NCBI GenBank assembly: GCA_947311845.1 | Contig: CAMZMU010000111.1 | Coordinates: forward strand, 13,894,006-13,958,005 | From: Poa pratensis | Taxonomy: Eukaryota > Streptophyta > Magnoliopsida > Poales > Poaceae | DNA: 64,000 nucleotides | Direction: 5' to 3' | Translations under genes and position numbers: made by a program | Part shown: piece by piece, positions 9,475-20,639 of the stretch | Layout of the letters: each line of letters starts with the position of its first letter | Position numbering within the stretch: the stretch's first letter is position 1 | The notes under the pieces: generated by a model | Database searches by the model: none | Told to the model about the DNA's origin: nothing | The model's input: the letters and a program-made list of their open reading frames with translations, nothing else

Positions 9475-12274
9475 GATATCCAATGTTTGATCCTATCAAA
9501 GCTGCCACTGAATGAAATTGGAGATAATAGCATAAAACTACCGGTTTTCATACGAAATTTACCGATCGGTACCAGTTGGTGTCCCAATCACAAAAGCATA
9601 CCACATTTTACACTAATTTTCACCAAATACTCAAATGACCATCTGAAGGGAAATTGACAGCCGTCTGACATCCTGGGTCCACCTGTAAGCGAGAATTAAC
9701 ACATAAACTGATATTGGGCCCCACTTGTCAGTCCATAGGAAAATATAGAAAATAAAAAAATCTGAATAGAAAATTGAAATATCAAAAGCAAATAATGGAT
9801 CGCTCCCGTCCAAAAAAAAAAGAATGGATCGCTGTCCCGGCCGTAGCGCCTGGCCTGGCCGCTGCTCCATGGCCTGGCCGCCACTCCTGGCCGCGCGCCC
9901 GGCCGCGCCGTCGCGGTCCCGACCGCCGCTGCCGGCCGTCGCCGGCCTGGAGCGCGCCCGGCCGCTCGCCGGGCAGGTGTTCCCTGGCCTGGCCGTCGCG
10001 GTCCCGCTGCTCCCTGGCCTGGCCGCCGCTCCTGGCCGCGCGCCCGGCCGTCGCGCCGGGCCGTTGCTCCCTGGCCTGGCCGTCGCCGTCCCGTCCGCCG
10101 CTGCCGGCTGTCGCCGTCCCGGTCGCGCGCCTGCCGTGAGAGCTCCATGCCGTACCGCCGCCGCCGATGCCCTTCAACCCCGCCGACCCCGCGCCGCCGC
10201 CCTCCGACCCCGGCCAGGGGAGCTCCAAGCCGCGGTGAGCGCCCTCCGACCCCGCCGCGCTGCCCTCCGACCCCACCGGCGTCCGCCGACCCCGCGCCGC
10301 TGCCCTCCGACCCCGACCATGGGAGCTCCAAGCCGCGGTGGGCGCCTCCGACCCCGCTGCGCCACCCTCTAACCCCACCGGCGTCCGAGCGGCGGCCAGG
10401 CGCGCGGCCGGGAGCGCGGCGTCCCGGCGCCACGACTAGGCGCGACGGTCGGCAGCGCGGCGGCCAGACGGCGCGCGGCCGGGAACGCGGCGTCCCGGCG
10501 CCACGGCCGGCAGCGCGGTGCCCAGCCCAGGTGCGTCGCTGGGGATTCACTCGGGATTTTTTTTCTTCAGATTTTTATTTTTTTCAGTTTTATTTTCTTT
10601 TTCAGATTTATTTATTTCTTTGTTGGACTGTCAAGTGGGTCCTACTTGCAACGTCACCTTACATGTGGGACAGGGATGTCAGAAACGCTGTCAAAATTGC
10701 ATCAAACGGTCATTTGGGCATTCCGCGAAAATTTGTGTAAAATGTGGTATGAATTTGCTATTGGGACACTAACTGGTATCAATCGGTAAATTTCGTATGA
10801 AAACCGGTAGTTTTACGCTATTATCTCAATGAAATTGTAAAGACCAGTACTCTTTCAACAAAGTGGAGACACACATGGACATCATGCACTAAACTAAGAT
10901 TTGATGGCGCAACCATATGTGGCAACAGTACTTTTAGCAAAGAGCGATCCACACAGATTTTCATCGAAAGCGTTAATGCCATCTTGAAGCAGCGTGGTGC
11001 TACGGCTGTTGAAGAACTTAAGATTAAGTTTCCTTTCCACAACATGCTAGTTGGTCATCTCAACAACTGGGTCAAATTTGCTGTCTTGTCACGGGCAACG
11101 AATCTAGCTATTGATTTAGAGCCGGAGAACTTCAGATGCTGCAAATATCGGCACAGGTTCCCGTTTGAGCTTTTCGACAAGCAAAGCATGTCTCGCCTTG
11201 AGACAATTTATCTTAGCTTGGTATTGCTTAAACCACAACCCAATTTTAATGGTTTTCCAAACTCAAAGTACTTTATCTTCACGTCGTGGATGTCTCTTCG
11301 AATGATCTTCAGCTTGTTCTGTCGAGTTGCATCAATCTTGAGAGATTAAGCATTGTTCTGTGTCACCTGCATGATGACATAAGAGTATCACTTCCGCGTC
11401 TGCAGAACTTGCATGTGGCGCACTGTCACATAAACAAAATACACTTCATCTCCAAGAACCTCAGAACTTTTGTATATGATGGTACTATGGTACCTCTTGA
11501 TCTCAGTGAAAGTCTGCGACTAAGTCATGCGGAAATGAATTTTCCCTCTTTAACACTGGAGCATGCCATTATGGAACTTCCTCAATCTGAGTGCGTGCAT
11601 GACATTAAAGGTTTGCTGCTAGAACACTTTGATGCTATCTTTACACTCTCTTTACACGTAACTCACTTTGTTATGCCTGCATTTATAGGTGCTTCACTTG
11701 CCCGAGAGCGCGAGCAAGTTTTCTCATCTAAAGCATCTGCAGCTGAAACTGTATTTATGGTCACCCAGTCAGGACAATCTCCTATCTTTGGCTTCTTTTC
11801 TCAAAGCAGCTCCTCTATTAGAAGATTTAGATATACATGTAAGTTATCGCCATCTGATCTCTCGCGTCCCATACCTCCTATATCGCAGCGACTTAATTAA
11901 CGTGTACTCTGCATCTGAACTAAGACCCCTCTATTTTTATACCCTTGCAGTTTCTGCGTTACAGCTTTCCGCTGCAAGATTATCAGAAGTTAACTATCAG
12001 GAGCCTCCCTCCGTGTCGCCACGATCATCTCAAGAGGGTGCTCATCACGGGGTTGCATGGGGCCCGGGGCGAGATCGAAATCGCATCTCACATCGCCGGC
12101 AACTCCACCAGGCTTGAGGACTTCGTCATAGATCCGGTCTCGAGAGGTGTGGATAATACTACGATTATTTTACGGCCTGAGGGAAGAGAGATGTTCTTGG
12201 GTCAAGCCCGTGACAATGCTAGGAAGTACCTTGCCGGGAGAGTCGCACAGGGCACACGGTTTGATGTGATCTGA
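9475..12274 (+). pseudogene. F-box/LRR/FBD protein gene, disrupted
   Basis: The F-box starts at 9475 (acceptor TTCAG) with DIQCLILSKLPLNEI, is interrupted at 9520 by a MULE, and resumes in the same frame at 10838 with VKTSTLSTKWRHTWTSCTKL once one TSD copy is discounted. LRR-like sequence follows (LEPENFRCCKYRHRFPFELF near 11120). A one-base loss near 11258 (TTTTCCAAACTC) shifts the frame; sequence continues as VVDVSSNDLQLVLSSC. A probable intron ends at TTATAG near 11689, before LPESASKFSHLKHLQLKLYL. A clear intron runs from GTAAGT (after LEDLDIH, near 11839) to CCCTTGCAG near 11950. The last exon holds the FBD-type end (DHLKRVLITGLHGARGEIEI) and stops at 12274. Such proteins are substrate receptors of SCF ubiquitin ligases. 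The MULE and the frameshift make this copy non-functional as assembled. Confidence 0.8.
9521..10827. mobile_element. Mutator-like element (MULE), non-autonomous
   Basis: A 1307 bp insert with a perfect 10 bp target-site duplication AATGAAATTG (9511-9520 and 10828-10837). Its termini are inverted repeats starting GAGATAATAGC(A/G)TAAAAC and AAACTACCGGTTTTCATACG; similarity between the two ends extends about 200 bp inward, with more divergence. Long TIRs and a TSD of 9-11 bp are typical of MULEs. No transposase is present. The middle (about 9835-10545) is extremely GC-rich, with repeats of GGCCTGGCCG and CCCTCCGACCCC. Open frames there are composition-driven and match no protein I recognise. It may be captured genomic sequence, as in Pack-MULEs. 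Confidence 0.9.
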
Positions 12275-13310
12275 TGATCATGAATGGTGAATGTTGTGGA
12301 GGAGGGTTAAATCATGCATTCCTGTGCAAAGGCTTGGATTTGGGAGTTATCCTCCACAACTACGAGAAGCTGGGGTATGGGCGTATGGCTGCTTTGAAAA
12401 TAACACTACGAGAAGTTGCTGCGTTGGTGGAATCTGCTACAGAAAATATCCCTTTGGTTAGCTTTTCGCTTTTTGACAGCAGAAATTGGTTGGAAAAGTT
12501 GAACCAAACACACCCTAAATAGGAAGCCTATTAGCCTATTCATGCCCTTTCTGAATTATTCTAATCCTTCTCGTTCGACTATGAAATGTTTGCCTGTAAA
12601 TTGTAAATTGCTGATAGGAGTGAAAACTTAGTCATTTCTTTGAATTTTGTCCCGTTTGTACATCTACGCGTCCTCGTGCCGGAAACCTGGGACGTTCACT
12701 AATTTTCCCCATGTTTGAGATTTTTGTTCTTTGTTCGGCCACGTCTCTCTAGGCTTGTAAATACTGTCCCTTCCTTTCAATACTTTTGCGCTTTCTCAAA
12801 GAAGGATTTCAATTCTAGACAACCTTTTAAAATTCCTATGAATCAAAGGAGTGTTGAGGGAATGGTCCAGGTTCTTTTTTGTTTCTTTCCCATGCTTGAT
12901 CACTCGATAGATTCTGATCTGTTGGCCTGGAGACGCTTCTCATACTCAATCGGCACGAGCGGTACCGTGGAGTGGAATAGTCACGTGCCCTTGGAAGCAG
13001 TCAGAGCGGCCATTTCGGATGGCAAAATGCATGACGAGAAGACCTTCTACTGATTCCCCACAGGAAACAGGCGATGGTACATTCCGTTAATGGTATAAGG
13101 CGAAATTTATTTCCATTTTATTTCAGCGGATCGAATGGATTACATCAAGGTTTCGCCCATATAATTTGCTAACAGTCACTCGACAGATCGATGTCGAGTT
13201 CCTCACTAACAATCTAACATTACCTAGACCTTCGATACTAACATTAATCCTACATCGATGGCACACACTCCTACAGATCGAGAACCTAAATTAACCTCTT
13301 CTACCAAACA
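12275..13310. other. Intergenic, F-box 3' UTR then unassigned
   Basis: The first few hundred bases are probably F-box 3' UTR. Short frames at 12274-12522 and 12715-13053 show no recognisable domain. The stretch just below 13310 would be the 3' UTR of the minus-strand phytocyanin gene. Confidence 0.4.
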
Positions 13311-14036
13311 TCACGCGAACGCGATCATGGCGATGACAACGGCGAGCAGACAAGTCACGACGGAGAACCCAGCCGCGAGGGCGCGCGTGGATGCACCACT
13401 GGGCTCGGCCAGCGGGCTCGGGCCGAAAATGGTGGGCGTGGACCCACCAGAACTGGACCCGTACGACGGAGATGCCGGCGCCGACACCGGGCTGGACGCG
13501 CTGCCGACGCCGACGGAGGGCGGAGACGCTGGTGCGGCGGCGATCGCGGAGTGTGCCACGACGCTCACGATCATCCGCTGGCCCGCCTCGCAGCGCCCCG
13601 GCACGCCGCTGACGAAGTATAAGAACCCGGAGCGGTCCAGCTTGAACTTGGTGTCGCCGTCGTGAACCGGCTCACCGGGGTCGCCGTGCTGCACATCTTG
13701 TAGTCGTCGTGGTTCACCAGGAACACCGAGTCGTTCTTCGCGTACTTGAAATCTGAATCACGCCACCAAGAATGCGAATACACCAGTTACATCAATGAAG
13801 ACGACACAGATGCGTTGCAAGAATCGAAACTTGATAATCGACTGCTTACCTAAGACGTCGCCTACTTGGAAGCGGTTCTTCTTGGCCCAGTGGTTGTACG
13901 TCTCGGTGCCGTTGCCCGACGGGACCGTCCACCCCCTCACGTCGCCGACGCTGTACGTCACCGGCATCGCCGACGAAGGCGACGCCGAGGCCGCCGCGAG
14001 AACAATGCAGATCGTAGCAGCGAGGACGCTGGCCAT
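13311..14036 (-). pseudogene. Early nodulin-like (phytocyanin) protein gene, frameshifted
   Basis: Exon 1 is 14036-13850: a secretory signal peptide (MASVLAATICIVLAAASASP), then TYSVGDVRGWTVPSG and YNHWAKKNRFQVGDVL, ending at donor GTAAGC. Exon 2 is 13752-13311 after acceptor TTCAG. It has FKYAKNDSVFLVNHDDYKMC, then KFKLDRSGFLYFVSGVPGRC, pairing the two disulfide cysteines, a Pro/Ser/Ala-rich arabinogalactan-like linker and a hydrophobic C-terminus (LLAVVIAMIAF) typical of a GPI-anchor signal. The intron position is the conserved phytocyanin one. ENODL proteins are plasma-membrane, usually copper-free. The frame shifts near 13661-13663, where the family has FTDGDTKFKL; one base is missing in CACGACGGC. 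This is either a real null allele or a base-call error; the rest looks intact. Confidence 0.85.
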
Positions 14037-14502
14037 TGGAATATGTGGAAGAAACTTGGAACTCTCTGACAAAACTCGAAACAAGATCGATGGATCCACA
14101 CAGGAAGATTTAGACTAGTGTGGCGTGTGTGGCAGTTGTTTAAATAGGGATTTGGGACGAAGAAACGCCGGCGAAGAGGGAGAGTACGTTGGGTTCGTGC
14201 GCGAGATCGGAGGGCAGTTGCAGAAGAGACGTTGGATTTTTTTTGGAAAGTTGGACCTGGTTCGAGTTACGTTGACGAGGTCACTCCGGGACTTTATGGG
14301 CCTCAGTTGCATCAATAGATGGCTCGGTGGGCCGATAGACAGCACACGGGAGGCTAAAAATAATGGGCCGTATTAAGAAAGTACGTCAAAGACCAGTCAG
14401 ATTACGGTCATGCGGCACTAGTCTTCAGATTCCAAGGAGAAACCCAAACCCCTCTCCGAACACAGAAGCTACTCAGGGTTCCGGCGGCGGCGGCGCGTTG
14501 AG
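14037..14502. promoter_or_regulatory. Shared promoter region of divergent ENODL and TRM10 genes
   Basis: The two start codons are 466 bp apart, head to head. On the minus strand CTATTTAAAC (14147-14138) is a good TATA box about 100 nt before the ENODL start. No clear TATA box precedes the plus-strand TRM10 start, as is common for housekeeping genes. A minus-strand ATG at 14099 is in frame with the ENODL ORF but would mask the signal peptide, so 14036 is preferred. Confidence 0.6.
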
Positions 14503-16797
14503 ATGGCTGACGACGCGGAGAGCGAGCAGGCAGCGGTTTTGGTGGACGGGAATCCTCCGCCGCTTACGAAGAGCGCGAGGAAGAAGCTACTGAAGCAGGA
14601 GCGGCAGGCGGCGCGGAAGGCCGAGCGGAAGGTGGCCGAGAAGGAGCGCCGGCGCGCCGACATAGAGAGGCGGAGGCGCGAGTGGGAGGAGTCCCTGGCC
14701 GCGGCTCCATCGGAGGAGGCGCGCGAAGGGATGCTGGCGGCGCGCAGGGAGACACGGCTCGAGCGGGTGGGGAAGCGCGTGGAGGAGCGCGGCGCGCGCG
14801 CTGAGAGGCTCCGGCGTGCCGCCGAGGGCGCCGGGCAGAAGGTGGTGCTCGATCTCGAGTTCGCCGACCTCATGCGGCCCAACGAGCTTCACAGCCTCAC
14901 GCAGCAGGTGAATTTCCCTTGCCCTTCTTGCTATTTTTATTTTGAACTCACACCAAGTAACCTCGATGGTTTGAGTTGAGAGAACAAAAAGGGGATTGCG
15001 TGATTCTTGATAATTTAAGGTAGGTAGCTCGTATGTATCTAATGCATAAGCAGAGTGTCTGGCCTGGTGTCTGTAATTGGTGAACTGAAGTTAATAGTCT
15101 GATTAACAGTAGATGCGAAGGTTGCATTTGTTGAATGTTCAGATAAGCTCCTTCGTATGATGTAGCAAAAGCATGAATAGTGTTTTTCACTATGGTTTTG
15201 GTTTGTGGGTTCATTGTATCTGTCTGAAGGAATGTTGATAGATACAGTAGTTTATTTGTGTGGGTGACACGGCCTATTTCTTGGTTTGGGCACCGATGCT
15301 GATCTTGCCTCAAGAACTTATCAATTTGAGCTGTACTGCTATCAAATGTTAATTATGGATGTGCTGTACCCAATTCTTTCTTGTTTATCTGAAACTTGTA
15401 GATCAATCTTCTGAAATTCAATCAAAATGCACTATATCAGCATCAACAAATAATGAAGAAGAATGAGAGTAGGATATCCATTTTTGTGGACTGAAGTATA
15501 TCTAAATGCCTGTCTACCATGATACTTCTACCTTCATGAACGTTTAGTCTGAGTATACATCCCAACCATCAACTAATGCAAGTTACAGATTATGTACTGC
15601 TATGCAGTGAATGGAAGATCAGCAACCCCAGCTCATCTATGGTTGACAGGTTGCAGTGGAGAAATGGGGACCCAGGTTCAAAGGATCCCTGGCTTTGATA
15701 AGTGGATCATAGAAAAAGAGTCCAAGCCTTATCTTGAAGCATTTGCAGATTGTAAAGAAAACCTTGTGTATCTTACTGCGGATGCTGAGACTGTGCTTGA
15801 TGATCTAGACATGTCGAAAATATATATTATTGGTGGTCTGGTGGACCGGAACAGATGTAAGGGCATAACACAGAAAAAGGCAGTTGATCAGGGCATTCAG
15901 TCTGCCAAACTCCCAATTGGAAATTATTTAAAGATGTCGAGTTCTCAGGTGCGCATATTCATGCTCCTCTATTTCTTGTTAGCTTTGCCCAGTTAAAATT
16001 ATAGACTTCACAGCCTCTAATTATCAATTTACTGCGTTTGTATTTCAAGTTTGATGTTATATACCCCAGATATACCCATAATGTATCAAGATACCTAGAT
16101 GTTGTGATGAGGTCTTCTTTCAAATACTGTGGACAACTTTATTATCATAGGACTCATCCTTCCTCAACATGTTAAAAGATTCTGAAGAGCGTTGTAGAAA
16201 GGGAAAATAAACCACACATGATTTTGCTGATTTTCTACAGAGTACTATTTTCACTTTTAATGCAGCAACCAGAGGAGTCCTGTGTATTTTATGCTGCTGC
16301 TAATTTTAATTATAACAATCTGTCAATAGTTTCATTAGTATGTCTAGGTGCCAGTTTATTTACAATGTTAGTTCGTGAAAATCGTTGCTGAAGAATATCT
16401 GGTCTGAAGTCTTGGCTTGAGAGAGCTGTATTAAGAATCTAAGGTTATCCACTCACCTTGTGCATTGATCATGCAGGTTCTCACGGTTAACCAAGTGTTT
16501 GAGATCATGCAAAAGTTTGTGGAAACAAGGGACTGGAAGACTGCATTCTTTCATGTCATCCCGCAGAGGAAACGAGGAGAGGCTGGAGCTGCAGATGATG
16601 AGGTTGAAGGAAGCATGGGCGATGCTGCTACACTTGAAGGGACTAAGAACGGAGATCACCCCGAGGGAGACCTTGACAAGTGTAATGATGAGGAAGTAGA
16701 TGATGATGATGATGATGATGGTGATAGTGGTAGTGATGAAGAAGACGACGTCGCTAAGAAAAGGCATTGTGTTAGAAGTGATAATGGTAAATCTTAG
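14503..16797 (+). CDS. TRM10: tRNA (guanine(9)-N1)-methyltransferase, TRM10 family
   Basis: Three coding exons: 14503-14907 (donor CAGCAG/GTGAAT), 15589-15948 (acceptor TTACAG, donor CTCAG/GTGCGC) and 16477-16797 (acceptor ATGCAG), all phase 0, giving 361 residues. Residues about 20-110 are a basic, Arg/Lys/Glu-rich helical N-terminus. The SPOUT methyltransferase domain (about 115-285) includes [44 protein letters not shown] and [11 protein letters not shown] (Asp about 221, in the conserved loop implicated in catalysis), then [20 protein letters not shown] and [16 protein letters not shown]. The C-terminus is acidic with a (GAT)n-encoded Asp run. The enzyme uses SAM to methylate N1 of G9 in nuclear or cytosolic tRNAs. 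Length and intron phases fit plant orthologues; no defect seen. Confidence 0.95.
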
Positions 16798-17564
16798 TAC
16801 CACTCTTCCGCTGCTAAGGTGGAGAAGCGACTTCTGCTGGGTACCTTCGTTATCTTGCAGGAAGAGCAGAGCAAAAGAGCAATTCGCTGCGACCGGTGAC
16901 TGAAAGATGACTTATCTCCAGGTGTATCGTTAGTATCACTTTCGCAGGACTGCTTTGTTTACTTTGGTTTGCATTTTCTTGACAGTGCTCCCATGTCTTT
17001 GCTGTTGGAGTATTTCTGTTTCTTATCAGAACTAGTCCCTGTAATTTGGGACGGAGGCTATGCTAAACTTGAGTGCATAGTAGTAGTACTAGAGATAAAT
17101 ATAGTGCCCTGTTCTCATCCTTGTCTGTTGCATCTCACAGTACTAGATTTCAGGAGAACATACAATATCCCGCTTGAGTTTTGAAATCGTGCCCAGGTTA
17201 TAGCCAGTACAATTTACAGGTGAGCAATGATCAATTATATCCCCCGACTTAATAGAAGTAGTAATCAATCTCCCTCGTTGAGTTTCGAAACAGGCCATAC
17301 CTTTACAAGTGGTAGAACTGGCCCCATGCTCATCAGAGTGAAGTGTGTACTCAGATCGAACATAACTTGGTTCTGTGAAATTTGATAAAATTGACCCATA
17401 TTTGAAATTTGAACAAAAAATAGCCGGGTTTAAAAAAATCATGATTTGACCTTTTTTTTCACGACGCCCGCACCTGAGGGCGTGATACCCCTGTTAACGA
17501 CGCCACGTCAACGTTTTGGCCAACTTTTTTGGCATGTCGGCTTGGGCTGTGGTTGCCGTACTTA
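16798..17564. other. TRM10 3' UTR and unassigned DNA
   Basis: The proximal part should hold the TRM10 3' UTR. Short frames show no domain. From about 17450 the sequence is GC-richer, with GACGCC/GGCGTC words, and leads into a MITE. Confidence 0.35.
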
Positions 17565-17798
17565 GGGTGTGTTTGGATTTTGCCAGCGTCCGCCCTGCCA
17601 ACACGCGGGCGAGCCAAAATATTGGCGCGGCTTTCCGCCGCCCACGCCTTGCCAAATCGTTGGCGTCGATTTGTACTGGAAAGCTGTAGGTCGCATTGGC
17701 ACGCCAAATTATGGGCTGTGATCCAAACGGTGCCCAACCACTTCGGTCAACGCCAATAATTTGGCTTGGCAGCCCGGGGCTGCAATCCAAACAGGCTC
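17565..17798. mobile_element. Tourist-like (PIF/Harbinger) MITE
   Basis: 234 bp flanked by TTA (17562-17564 and 17799-17801), the PIF/Harbinger target duplication. Ends are imperfect inverted repeats, GGGTGTGTTTGGATT on the left and AATCCAAACAGGCTC on the right. No coding capacity. Confidence 0.65.
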
Positions 17799-17816
17799 TT
17801 AGTAACAAGACGCCCT

Positions 17817-18093
17817 TGTTGGGAAACCAAGTACGGCTCACGCACGGGCCCACCTTTTCCTTGGATAGGGTTTTCCCTCTAGATTGGTTCTTAACCCTAA
17901 CTACTCTCCCTCCTATATATACCCCATGTATTGTATGGAGAGAGAGACACCATTGATAATAAAGATCAGTCCCGCCTATATCTCCGTGTCCTTTTACTTT
18001 TCACATCTGTGATTGTGTCGCGTGTACGATTCCTTCAACTACGCTCTCGCTCCACGCCCTTGGACCGGACTCGCCGGCAAAGGTTGTGGAACA
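17817..18093 (+). repeat. Copia 5' LTR (second element)
   Basis: 277 bp, TG...CA. Contains CCTATATATACCCC (TATA box, about 17913-17922) and a likely polyadenylation signal AATAAAG near 17959. Followed by the primer-binding region. Confidence 0.92.
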
Positions 18094-18108
18094 CGTTATC
18101 AGCACGAA
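18094..18108 (+). other. Primer-binding site region
   Basis: CGTTATCAGCACGAA follows the LTR directly. It is a common primer-site sequence in grass Copia elements. Confidence 0.65.
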
Positions 18109-19574
18109 CTGCTCCGCCAACTGATCTGCATCGAGCCTCCCTCAAGCAGGCTCTCGTCGTTCATCGCGGCGGAGGTATAATCCAGATCCGATCGCAACAA
18201 CGGCCTTACATCTTCTTATGTTTCCGTTCGTGCAATACGTTTTGTACGAATTATGTATTACCTACGGTGTGGATTTCCCTCCCGAGAACCGACCTGACTT
18301 GCTGTCGCCGACCAATGTCGATGTTCTCGGATTCATGGGGGATTTGTTGACTACACTGTGGGGAGTCGGTACAAAAACGTGATCCTGATGATCACGGTAC
18401 CACCGTGTTGCACCAGTTGTGCCACGCGCCGTCTGATTCCGGACGAACGGACGATGAAAATTGACATCCGAGAATTCGTTGTTGGCTTAAAAGTCGTTGT
18501 TGGCTGCCGTAGAGGTACTCGTCGCATGTTGCCAAGGTCGGCCGAGCCGCCAGACAGCAAGCCGAGCACACGCTACGTTGCGCCGCCGTCGCCCTTTTCA
18601 CGCGAGCTGAAAGTCCAAATGACCGTGCTCGCCGCGACCATGCCGGCCGTGCTCACCGCGCACCGTGCCGGGCACGCCGTCAACGACCCTAATGGTCGTG
18701 CGCCGCTCGTCGGCTGCTCGCCGTCCTGAGCCCGGCTGCGCCCCCGGACGCCTGCTCCCACGCGGTCGCCACGGCCTCCGGCGCGTGCGTCGCCGCCGCC
18801 GTCCGCGAGCACGACATGCTCCGTCTCGAGGTGAGCCGTCGGCCGCCGTCTGGCCCAGCTGGCCGAGGCGCCCATGGCCGTGCTCGTCGCGCCGGCCACC
18901 CTGTCCCTCCCGCGCTGCTGCCTGGATGGCCGGCGCACGCCCTCGCCCTCCCCCTTCGCGGCCGCCGTCTCCCTCGGGCGCTAGGAACCCCAGCGCCAAT
19001 CCCTGCAGGGACGAGGCGAGTGGGCCGGCCCGTGTAGCGAGGCAGCTGCTGGGCCTTAACCGGCCCGTCTCGGCTCAGCCACGAAAAAAAGAGCAGGGGC
19101 GCGTGGGCCGATTCAGGGCTGGGCCACAGCCCAGTTTCGGCCTGCTGCCGTTCGGGTCGGACCGAAAACGACTGTGCGTGCAATTTGCATTTTAGCTCTC
19201 AAATTTTTTAGTTTTACGTAATTTTAATTCCTGCTGAATTATTTTTGTGTATTAGCCCCTGGAACTGTCTGTTTTTGCTGAAATTGCATTTTAGCCTAAA
19301 ACAACCTCGGAAATTCAATTTTAGGGCCAATTTTTTTCACGTTAGTGATGCGCTTAATATGTTTCCGTCATTATCATGCTTGTATTATATGTTTTCATTG
19401 CTAGAATTAATTGTTTAATTACTTTTAATCCCTTTGAAATCATTGTTAGCATGTTTTTAAATATTGGAACGTCATGTTAATGAACAATTGTATCTTCATC
19501 GCATTTGTGCAATGGATTACCTGCTGTAATCCGGATTACCAGCTGTAATCTAATATGATTTGCATAAATCGCAG
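18109..19574 (+). other. Copia 5' leader, non-coding
   Basis: An untranslated leader of about 1.5 kb. The GC-rich part (18600-19190) gives long frames on both strands, but none has a domain. The CGCAG before the GAG ATG at 19575 looks like a splice acceptor. Confidence 0.5.
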
Positions 19575-20211
19575 ATGGCCGGAATCGTCAACCGTGAGTT
19601 CACCGAGCTAGCCCAAAATGGGCTGAACTACCTGACGTGGGCATCAGACGTGGAGATCTTCCTCACGTCCAGGGAGCTGACCAAGGCGATTGGCGTGGGG
19701 ACCCAGGCGGTCACCGACGTTGTCACCTCTGCTCAGAATGCCCAGGCTCTGCATTTTCTGCGTCACCACCTCTGCAGTACTCTGAAAAATGAGTACATGG
19801 CTGAGCGGAGTGCTTTGGACCTCTGGAATGCTCTTAAACAGCGTTTCGAGCGCCTGAGGTTTCAGGACTTCAAGACGGTGGAAGACTATAATTCGGCTTT
19901 GCACCGGATTTGCACCTCTCTTCGGATGTGTGGTGTCACTATCACCGACACCCAGAAGATTGAGAAAACTCTCTCCACTTTCCACCCCAACGTTGTACAG
20001 TCCTCACGAAACTACCGCTAGGGGCAGTACACGCAGTATGCAGAGCTTGTGGACATACTCCAGGTGGAGGAGGTGCAGGATGAGCTCTTGCAAAAGAACT
20101 CTCTCGCGCAGCCACTTGGGGCGAGTTCCCGTCAGGAGGCCCATGCCAACGTCTAGAAGGTCCGTGTGCCTCTCAAGAAGAAGAGAGGCAGGAAGGGCAA
20201 GTAGACGCCTC

Positions 20212-20245
<34 letters not shown>

Positions 20246-20635
20246 ACGCCAGGCTCAGCAGCATTAGCCAGGAAAGGGGGAGCAGAGGCCCCAGGACTGC
20301 TACTGGTGCGGCTCTACAGAACACTTCTCACGCCAGTGTCGTGCGCCTAAGGACGTTGTGGCAGCGTACAAGGCTAGTAAGAAGGTGCATGAATCGCACC
20401 TCGCCTCGCCTTAGTACAGTGGGAGGCACCACCAACACCCATGGTGGCGCCTGAGCTCCTCCCGCCGCCTCCACCTCTGCCTATTGCTGCACCTCTAGTT
20501 GCGCCCATGCAGATAGCTCTGACGGTCCCAACGGACGTCGGCGTCTCTATGGAGGTCGATCACTTGGCGCGCCCTTTTGCGCCTCGTGTAGGCACTGATG
20601 ATGATCCTATACTCAGTGAGGAGTAGTTCGCACAG
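19575..20635 (+). pseudogene. Copia GAG, with stop codons
   Basis: Starts MAGIVNREFTELAQNGLNYL, a Copia GAG, with YMAERSALDLWNALKQRFE and TVEDYNSALHRICTSLRMCG. An in-frame TAG at 20019-20021 breaks it; homology continues (YTQYAELVDILQVEEVQDEL) to further stops near 20155 and 20202. After a 33 bp C run a zinc knuckle CYWCGSTEHFSRQC is still readable near 20300. Confidence 0.85.
20213..20245 (+). repeat. Poly-C tract, 33 bp
   Basis: An uninterrupted run of 33 C between the GAG core and the zinc knuckle of the decayed Copia. Its length is hard to sequence and may be inexact. Ancestrally this was probably a short proline-coding run. Confidence 0.85.
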
Positions 20636-20639
20636 TTGG

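Noticed and set aside
9696..10550. Long frames (up to 284 codons) on both strands in the MULE interior
   Set aside because: Very GC-rich sequence lacks stop codons by composition; products are low-complexity Arg/Pro/Gly/Ala without domains.
18573..19195. Several 120-176 codon frames in the decayed Copia leader
   Set aside because: GC-rich leader between LTR and GAG; frames overlap on both strands and have no domain.
20213..20245. Poly-C run as a regulatory G-quadruplex
   Set aside because: It lies in a decayed GAG and is most simply slippage or a sequencing artefact.
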